Source: Stieleria maiorica (lineage in GTDB: Bacteria > Planctomycetota > Planctomycetia > Pirellulales > Pirellulaceae). From it: DNA of 64,000 bases. Within the stretch, counting starts at the first letter, position 1, and every line of letters starts with the position of its first letter. Position numbers and translations under genes: made by a program. The DNA lies in the NCBI RefSeq assembly GCF_008035925.1, contig NZ_CP036264.1:8098343-8162342 (forward strand). Direction: 5' to 3'. The notes under the pieces were generated by a model that saw only the letters and a program-made list of their open reading frames with translations, was not told the origin of the DNA and ran no database searches. Below are positions 58,995 to 64,000 of the stretch, one piece after another.

Positions 58995-59675
58995 ATGCGC
59001 AATCTGATGTCTTGGGGATCGATGTTGTGTTTCAGCATCATCGCCCAAATACAAACGTTTCTGTTTTGTGGGCTCGCCTGTGGGTATGCGTTCGGCGTGT
59101 ATGCGTACCTCAATCTGATGCGCTATGAATTCATCCCACAAGAGTTGCGGCAGGCATCGGGGCAGGAAGACGTCCTGACCGGTGTTTACATCGAGCAATG
59201 GGAAGGTGTTTCTCAGGCGGCCCGGGTTGGTGACGTGCGTGAGGTCGTTCAGCAGATGCCGATCGTGGGTTGGTACTTTCTGGTCGGTTTTGCGGTCGGC
59301 GCGGTCGTGTTCGTCATGATCGTCAATCTCGCGACGATCTACCAACTGCGTCGTCTGGCGGCGGGGGCATCCAGGTTGGTGGATGACTTGGGGGCCGAAC
59401 CGTTGCTGTCGTTCTCCGACGCCGGCAGTCTGGATCAGATCTGTCGTGAACTGCTGGTCGATGCGGTGGAAACGCTCTCGCATTTATCCAAGTCCAAACT
59501 GAAGGTCTTGGTCAAATGTCTGGTGGAAAGTTTCCAATCCGGGGACGGCGTCAACGTCGATCAGGCGACCTACCTGCGGTACCTGGCGGCACGCTGGGAT
59601 GTCGCCACGCCCCTGGCTCCCGTCGCGATGATCTCGCAATCCGCCGGCCCGGTACGACTGTCTTTTACGCGTTGA
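58995..59675 (+). CDS. Membrane protein with C-terminal TerB-like helical domain
   Basis: A 226-residue protein with two membrane helices (about 10-35 and 93-118) around a hydrophilic loop, then a soluble C-terminal domain with LLVDAVETLSHLSKSKLKVL and YLRYLAARWDVATPLAP. That tail resembles the helical module found after the protease domain in some M48 family membrane proteins (pattern: helix, D-G-x-V, then A-x-x-W/L-D-x-P-x-x-P), but no HExxH motif is present, so it is not a protease. ATG 58995 or GTG 58992 may be the start. Function unknown; it might scaffold or sense a partner. Confidence 0.65.
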   Translation: MRNLMSWGSMLCFSIIAQIQTFLFCGLACGYAFGVYAYLNLMRYEFIPQELRQASGQEDVLTGVYIEQWEGVSQAARVGDVREVVQQMPIVGWYFLVGFAVGAVVFVMIVNLATIYQLRRLAAGASRLVDDLGAEPLLSFSDAGSLDQICRELLVDAVETLSHLSKSKLKVLVKCLVESFQSGDGVNVDQATYLRYLAARWDVATPLAPVAMISQSAGPVRLSFTR

Positions 59676-59704
59676 ACGACGGCGGGCACTGCAGTTGGGG
59701 AAAG

Positions 59705-59820
59705 CAGTGGTTCTGGGAGGCAGTGATTCCGGGAGGCAGTGATTCCGGGAGGCAGTGATTCCGGGAGGCAGTGATTCCGGGAGGCAGTGGTTCCGGGAGG
59801 CAGTGATTCCGGGAGGCAGT
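59705..59820 (+). repeat. 16-bp minisatellite
   Basis: About seven tandem units of GATTCCGGGAGGCAGT, one carrying GGTTCC. The period and the GGCAG core match the array at 46947-47080. It lies in the gap after the TerB-tail membrane protein and is not part of a credible gene. Confidence 0.88.
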
Positions 59821-59951
59821 GTCGGCTCGGTTTTTCTGGCATTAATCGCGCCGCCAAGCGGTCGCGGATCCCACGCCCCGAAAAGCTTTAGTACAACGTA
59901 GGGCAATCATCGACGCCCCTCTTTTCCCCATTCATCACGAAGGCACCTCTC

Positions 59952-60587
59952 ATGTCAGCGACGCCCCAGGAATCAGCCGAATCACAGGATGCACCCTCGC
60001 CCCGCAACGATTCCGGCGGCGGTGGCCGCAAGATCTTGCTGTACGGATTGCTGGGATTGATGGTCGCCGCACTTGCGTACGACTATCTGGTTGCCCGGCC
60101 GGCGGTCAACGCCGCTTACGATCAGATCACCGATGCCAGCATGACGGCCAATCGTAAGGGAGCCGGATTCTTGTCCAATGAGCAGGTTCGAGAGCTGATC
60201 GGGAAACAGCCTGTCCACACCTTCAAGGACGGCCGCTACACCGTCGAGGTGTTCCATTGGCCGGGCGGGCTGATCGTCAAACCGCACAAGCTGTACGCGG
60301 TGTACATGAAAAACGGCGACAGTTTGATGTTCAATCGCCACGCGAAGTTCGTCTACGAAGCGGCGGACATCGTGACACCCGATCGCCCGATCGCGCCGGC
60401 TCCCGATGATGAACCGCCCGCATCCTACGATGAAGAGGAGATGTCCGGCGGAGGCGGCGGCCGGCCGGAAGCCGAGGGTGATGCAGAAAACGGTTCGGGC
60501 GGTGAGGAATCGGAAAACGCCGAAGCCGAATCCGCCGAAGCCGAACCGCCGGCGCGTCTCGAAGCGGAAGACGAGTCCGAGCAATGA
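59952..60587 (+). CDS. Single-pass membrane protein with acidic C-terminal tail
   Basis: A 211-residue protein with a disordered N-terminus (about 1-25), one membrane helix (KILLYGLLGLMVAALAYDYL, about 27-46), a small folded domain (about 60-140, with GKQPVHTFKDGRYTVEVFHW) and a very acidic Glu/Ala/Gly tail (about 145-211). The middle domain looks like a short beta-rich module but no family is recognised. The repeat array lies upstream and a short gap separates it from the convergent ATPase gene. Function unknown. Confidence 0.68.
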   Translation: MSATPQESAESQDAPSPRNDSGGGGRKILLYGLLGLMVAALAYDYLVARPAVNAAYDQITDASMTANRKGAGFLSNEQVRELIGKQPVHTFKDGRYTVEVFHWPGGLIVKPHKLYAVYMKNGDSLMFNRHAKFVYEAADIVTPDRPIAPAPDDEPPASYDEEEMSGGGGGRPEAEGDAENGSGGEESENAEAESAEAEPPARLEAEDESEQ

Positions 60588-60628
60588 ACCGCTAGCGGTT
60601 TCATGAGACCGGCGGAGCTGGACGCAGG

Positions 60629-61882
60629 TCACCCTGCGTTTTTGCTGTGGTGTTGCATGCTGGCGATGTGCGGGTCGGTCACGGCGCGATTGATTTCGTC
60701 CAGCGAAGTGAGCCCGCGAAGGACGTAGCTGTGCGCGACTTCGGCTAGCCGGAGCATTCCGTCTTCGGCGCAAATCATTTCCAGTTCGGTCGCGCTCACT
60801 CGCTTGGCGATTGCCGCTTCGATTGTTTCATCGACCAGCATGATCTCGGGCAATGCGATCAATTGGTCGTAGCCGCCTTCGTGGCACAGGTGGCAACCGA
60901 AGGGATCAAAGATGGACGGCTGTGCGTCTTTCATTCGACAACGAATCCGCTCGGGAACCTCCCGGTTGTCGGTGCCGCTGGCCGGTTTGCGACAGACGGG
61001 GCAGAGTCGACGGACCAGCCGCTGATTGATCACGCCCGACAGAGCGTTGGCAAGAAAAACGTGGTCGCTGTCGTATTGCAGCATCATGTCGACGGCTTCG
61101 GCGGTGCTGGTCGAATGGACGGTTGCCAACACCAATTGACCGCTCGCACCGGCGCGGATCGCCGTCTCGGCCGTCTGGCGATCGCGAATCTCGCCGATCA
61201 TGATCACATCGGGACTGTGCCGCAGCACGACGGTCAACAACTCGGCAAACCCGAGTCCCACGCGGGGGTTGGTTTGGGACTGCATGACCCCGGAAAGCGC
61301 GTGCTCGATCGGGTCTTCGATCGTGTGGATTTTCCGGGTGCCATCATTCAGCCGCTTCATCATCGCGTACAGCGTGCTGCTTTTGCCACTGGCGACCGGG
61401 CCGGTGACCAAGATCAATCCGCTGCGTTGTCCGATCAAATGTTCGATCGATCGAACGTCGACCGAATCCATTCCCAACTGGTCCAGCGGTCTTGCCCCAC
61501 GGACAGGGTCAAACAGTCGGATCGAAACGTCTTGACCGTACAACGTGGGAATACTGCTGAGGCGAAGATGCGCCTTGGAGCCGTCCGGTGTGGTGATGTT
61601 CCCGCGGCCTTCGACCGGGCGGACCGATTCGCCGGCATCGGCACCGGCGAGTACCCGCAAGTGTCCTTGCAGTCGACGGCCGTAGTCGCGGGCGAGTTTT
61701 CGCACCGGTTCGATTCGGCCCAGTCGCCGGACGGAGATCAGGATCGCACCGTCGATGTCGGAGACAAAGAGATCGCTGGCATGTCGTTCCAGCGACCATT
61801 CGATCAGGTTGGCCGCAAAGAGTTCGGGAGGGGAAAGTTCCGTTTCGCCCTCCGCTTTGTCAAGATCTTCAAAATCGATCAT
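60629..61882 (-). CDS. GspE/PilT-type secretion ATPase
   Basis: A 417-residue cytosolic ATPase of the type II secretion/type IV pilus family. The Walker A motif is GPVASGKSS (near residue 160; the usual Thr-Gly is replaced by Val-Ala), the Asp box IHTIEDPIEH and Walker B VIMIGEIRD with the His box GQLVLATVHS follow. Two Cys pairs (CPVC and CHLC) form the GspE-type zinc site. The usual N-terminal domain of GspE is short here. Members of this set drive assembly of pili or pseudopili. ATG 61882 precedes conserved sequence; the frame is open to 62044. No pilin or secretin gene is adjacent, although a TadE-like gene lies about 1.7 kb away. Confidence 0.88.
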   Translation of the reverse strand: MIDFEDLDKAEGETELSPPELFAANLIEWSLERHASDLFVSDIDGAILISVRRLGRIEPVRKLARDYGRRLQGHLRVLAGADAGESVRPVEGRGNITTPDGSKAHLRLSSIPTLYGQDVSIRLFDPVRGARPLDQLGMDSVDVRSIEHLIGQRSGLILVTGPVASGKSSTLYAMMKRLNDGTRKIHTIEDPIEHALSGVMQSQTNPRVGLGFAELLTVVLRHSPDVIMIGEIRDRQTAETAIRAGASGQLVLATVHSTSTAEAVDMMLQYDSDHVFLANALSGVINQRLVRRLCPVCRKPASGTDNREVPERIRCRMKDAQPSIFDPFGCHLCHEGGYDQLIALPEIMLVDETIEAAIAKRVSATELEMICAEDGMLRLAEVAHSYVLRGLTSLDEINRAVTDPHIASMQHHSKNAG

Positions 61883-62031
61883 CGATTCGTCGTTCACGAG
61901 GCGGTCATCCAAGAGGAGCGGAGAGGTCGGACAAGAGGAGTGAGGGGGTAATATGAACGATAACGGCGCGCAACGCAAAAAAACGCTGGCTGCCCCGTTC
62001 CCTAGTGGTCCTGGTCGTGAAGAATGTTGGC

Positions 62032-63465
62032 ATGAATGCGCCACCCCCCAAGGAATTGCTCCGCCGCTACTACGGCTTTGATGACTTTCGTCCCGGACAG
62101 GCGGAGATCATCGATCACGTCTTGGCCGGGGGGCACGCCATGGTGGTGATGCCGACCGGCATGGGCAAATCGCTCTGCTATCAGATTCCGGCGCTGTCAA
62201 GTGCCGACGCAGATCGTTCGCTCGTTCTGGTCCTTTCGCCGTTGATCGCGCTGATGCAGGATCAGGTCGATTCCATGCTGCGGCGCGGGATCGACGCCAG
62301 TTTTATCAACTCGTCTCTGGACCGTGAAACGCGTTTGGCACGCTATCACGATCTGGCCCAAGGGCGGTACAAACTGCTGTTCGTCACACCCGAGCGTTTT
62401 CGCAAAGACGACTTCCGTGCGGCGTTGTCACGCCGCACCGTCAGTCTGTTGGCGATCGACGAAGCGCACTGTGTCAGCCAGTGGGGACACGACTTTCGTC
62501 CCGACTACACGCGTGTGGCCGAAATCCGCGAGTCGATCGATCACCCCACGACGATCGCGCTGACCGCGACCGCGACCGCCGAGTGCCGCCAAGACATCTA
62601 CCGGCAAATCGGGATCGACGCATCGCAGATCAAATTGTTCCACGCCGGCATCGATCGACCGAATCTGCATTTGGATGTGGTCCCGGTGTTCGACGAAGAA
62701 GAAAAATTCGCTCAGCTCCGCGAGGTCTTGCGTGATCCCGAGTACCGATCTGGCAGCGGAATCGTCTACTTCTCGTTGATCAAGACGCTCCAGCGGTTCA
62801 GTGACCACTTGCTGGCCGAGGGAATCGATCACGTTTGTTACCACGGGGATCTGCCCCGCCATCACCGCCGGCGTGTGCAGGACGAATTCATGTCGGGCGA
62901 TGCCGATCTGGTGTTAGCGACCAACGCGTTTGGGATGGGGATCGACAAAGAAGACATTCGATTGGTCGTGCATGCCGAGACCCCGGGATCGATCGAATCC
63001 TATTACCAGGAGATCGGCCGCGCGGGACGCGATGGTCGACCGAGTCGTTGCGTGTGGTTGTACGCACAAGAAGACTTGATGACGCAAATGCAGTTCATCG
63101 AGTGGTCGAATCCCGATGCCGCGTTCTACACCCGGCTGTATCAGTTGATGGCCGAGCATGGCGAACAATGCCGTGCGTTCGGATTGGAATGGATGAACCG
63201 CCAATTGCAGCGCCGCAGCAAACACGATCACCGAATCGCCACCGCGATCTCCATTCTGGATCGACATGGGGTCGTGGCCGGCCCGCGGCCGCCGCAGTGT
63301 TTCGAAGTCCTGACGCCGTTGCCGGCCAGGTTGCAAGTCGACGATCAACTGGCGGAAAAGAAACGCCGCGACCAACAGCGGCTGTACGCGATGGTTCAAT
63401 TCGCCGCCGAACAAGGCGATCGCAAAGAGTTTCTCAATCGCTACTTCGCCGACCCCGAAGGCTGA
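62032..63465 (+). CDS. recQ: ATP-dependent DNA helicase RecQ, short form
   Basis: A 477-residue SF2 helicase. Motifs: GFDDFRPGQAEII (motif 0), PTGMGKSLCYQIPAL (Walker A, 42-47), AIDEAHCVSQWGHDF (motif II, near 143), ALTATATAE (motif III), GIVYFSLIKT, NAFGMGIDKEDIR (motif V) and YYQEIGRAGRDG (motif VI). After the helicase core it has only about 130 residues with a possible winged-helix remnant (IATAISILDRHGVV); the four zinc-binding Cys and HRDC domain of full RecQ are absent. ATG 62032 is chosen; the frame extends nine more codons upstream. It is divergent from the secretion ATPase gene 149 bp away. Confidence 0.9.
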   Translation: MNAPPPKELLRRYYGFDDFRPGQAEIIDHVLAGGHAMVVMPTGMGKSLCYQIPALSSADADRSLVLVLSPLIALMQDQVDSMLRRGIDASFINSSLDRETRLARYHDLAQGRYKLLFVTPERFRKDDFRAALSRRTVSLLAIDEAHCVSQWGHDFRPDYTRVAEIRESIDHPTTIALTATATAECRQDIYRQIGIDASQIKLFHAGIDRPNLHLDVVPVFDEEEKFAQLREVLRDPEYRSGSGIVYFSLIKTLQRFSDHLLAEGIDHVCYHGDLPRHHRRRVQDEFMSGDADLVLATNAFGMGIDKEDIRLVVHAETPGSIESYYQEIGRAGRDGRPSRCVWLYAQEDLMTQMQFIEWSNPDAAFYTRLYQLMAEHGEQCRAFGLEWMNRQLQRRSKHDHRIATAISILDRHGVVAGPRPPQCFEVLTPLPARLQVDDQLAEKKRRDQQRLYAMVQFAAEQGDRKEFLNRYFADPEG

Positions 63466-63584
63466 ACCCCCGCCAGCGGAAAGCAATGCCAGCGGGACGC
63501 GTCAGCGAGCGGCACGGGGCGCAATCACGGGCCACCGGCTTACGCGGCGTGCTGGCAGGGGGACGTGCTGGCAGACTGCCCGCA
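63466..63584. repeat. Repeat-rich spacer after recQ
   Basis: Contains GCCAGCGG...ATGCCAGCGGGA, CGTCAGCGAG and a GTGCTGGCA pair (63550 and 63568), and shares the CGTCAGCGAG core with the repeat at 15077-15145. It separates the convergent recQ and TadE-like genes and could end both transcripts. Confidence 0.5.
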
Positions 63585-64000
63585 TCAGCCGGTGCTTTCG
63601 CGACGCATCACGGTTTCGGCCACGATGTCCATCCCCTCAAAGGCGAAGAAACCGGGCACGTAGCTGACTTCGGTGATCGGGATCGTGATGCGGACCCGGA
63701 TATCGTCCCCGGGTTCGGCTTCTTCCAGGAACGAGGGCGTGATGACCACATTTGCGCTGGTGATGTTCATGATCGCCAGTTCTTCGTCGATGCGTGCTTG
63801 GACGTCTTCGATCGATGCCGTGGGGCGGATTCCGACGCGGGCGCCCTCGCGTGACGCTTGGACGACCGCCTCCTTGATGATGCTGATTCGTCCCATTTCG
63901 ATCAGCCCGAAGGTGAAGGTCAACATGACGGGGACGATCAAGGCGAATTCGACCGTCGCGGCTCCGCGACGCGAAGGCCTTCTGCGTTGGCGATGTTTCA
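63585..64000 (-). CDS. TadE-like pseudopilin, first base of start codon outside window
   Basis: The minus-strand frame is open to the right edge of the window and reads KHRQRRRPSRRGAATVEFAL followed by IVPVMLTFTFGLIEMGR. RRGAATVEFAL is the TadE/TadG signature: a basic N-terminus, the prepilin-like site and one membrane helix. The mature part has about 100 residues (ASREGARVGIR, then beta-rich sequence). The last two window bases on this strand read TG, so an NTG start codon probably has its first base just outside. TadE-like proteins are minor pseudopilins of Flp (tight-adherence) pili. More tad genes are expected upstream, outside the window. Confidence 0.88.
   Translation of the reverse strand, partial: KHRQRRRPSRRGAATVEFALIVPVMLTFTFGLIEMGRISIIKEAVVQASREGARVGIRPTASIEDVQARIDEELAIMNITSANVVITPSFLEEAEPGDDIRVRITIPITEVSYVPGFFAFEGMDIVAETVMRRESTG

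Noticed and set aside
60863-61951. 362-codon plus-strand frame opposite the secretion ATPase
   Set aside because: Antisense shadow; the minus strand carries intact Walker A, Walker B and zinc motifs.

Overview
The window looks like a piece of a planctomycete chromosome, most likely Pirellulaceae (Rhodopirellula/Stieleria-like). This is an inference from lineage-typical families: a DUF1552 protein beside a DUF1592-type planctomycete cytochrome, a BBP7-type outer-membrane barrel, PQQ-type propeller proteins, an ECF sigma factor beside a kinase-like protein, a surface protein with an N-terminal LERRQLL tag, a fused CcoN-CcoO oxidase, a lysine-repeat histone-like protein, and many short palindromic intergenic repeats. 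No rRNA, tRNA, CRISPR array, replication origin or intact mobile element was seen.

Layout. 1-13.5 kb: a giant RHS/YD-repeat surface protein (left end outside the window), then a second gene carrying most of a Hint autoprocessing domain plus a C-terminal HNH-like toxin, then a SUKH-type immunity gene. 13.5-15.8 kb: an IS4-type transposase remnant, an orphan small gene, a small c-type cytochrome and a TerB-like helical protein. 16.2-27.8 kb: a complete cbb3 oxidase and copper locus (ccoNO, ccoQ, ccoP, ccoG, fixH-like, SafE/DsbD-like membrane protein, ccoI, ccoS, copA), broken by palindromic repeats. 28-32.8 kb: a minus-strand operon of DUF1592-type cytochrome, DUF1552 protein and NAD-dependent epimerase. 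33.3-38 kb: an M50 membrane protease, a compositionally odd stretch, a histone H1-like gene, an Mrp-type Fe-S carrier ATPase and a cysteine-repeat secreted protein. 38.6-44.8 kb: a cupin, two secreted PQQ-like propellers, a degenerate receiver and a DMT-type membrane protein. 45-49.3 kb: ECF sigma factor, pseudokinase, methyltransferase and a conserved protein of unsure function. 49.7-57.3 kb: a DUF3105 surface protein, a BBP7 barrel, a TolC-like protein, and a VTC polyphosphate polymerase-like/DUF4956/HlyD-like operon. 57.6-64 kb: a FixJ-type response regulator, two small membrane proteins, a GspE/PilT-type ATPase, a short RecQ and a TadE-like pilus protein that starts exactly at the right edge.

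How the genes work together. The cbb3 block supplies a high-affinity terminal oxidase with its maturation and copper-supply factors. The left edge is a polymorphic-toxin locus in which the Hint domain appears divided between two genes. The 53-57 kb block pairs a polyphosphate-polymerase-like enzyme with membrane-fusion and TolC-like proteins but no visible inner-membrane pump. These last two are the best candidates for an undescribed system.
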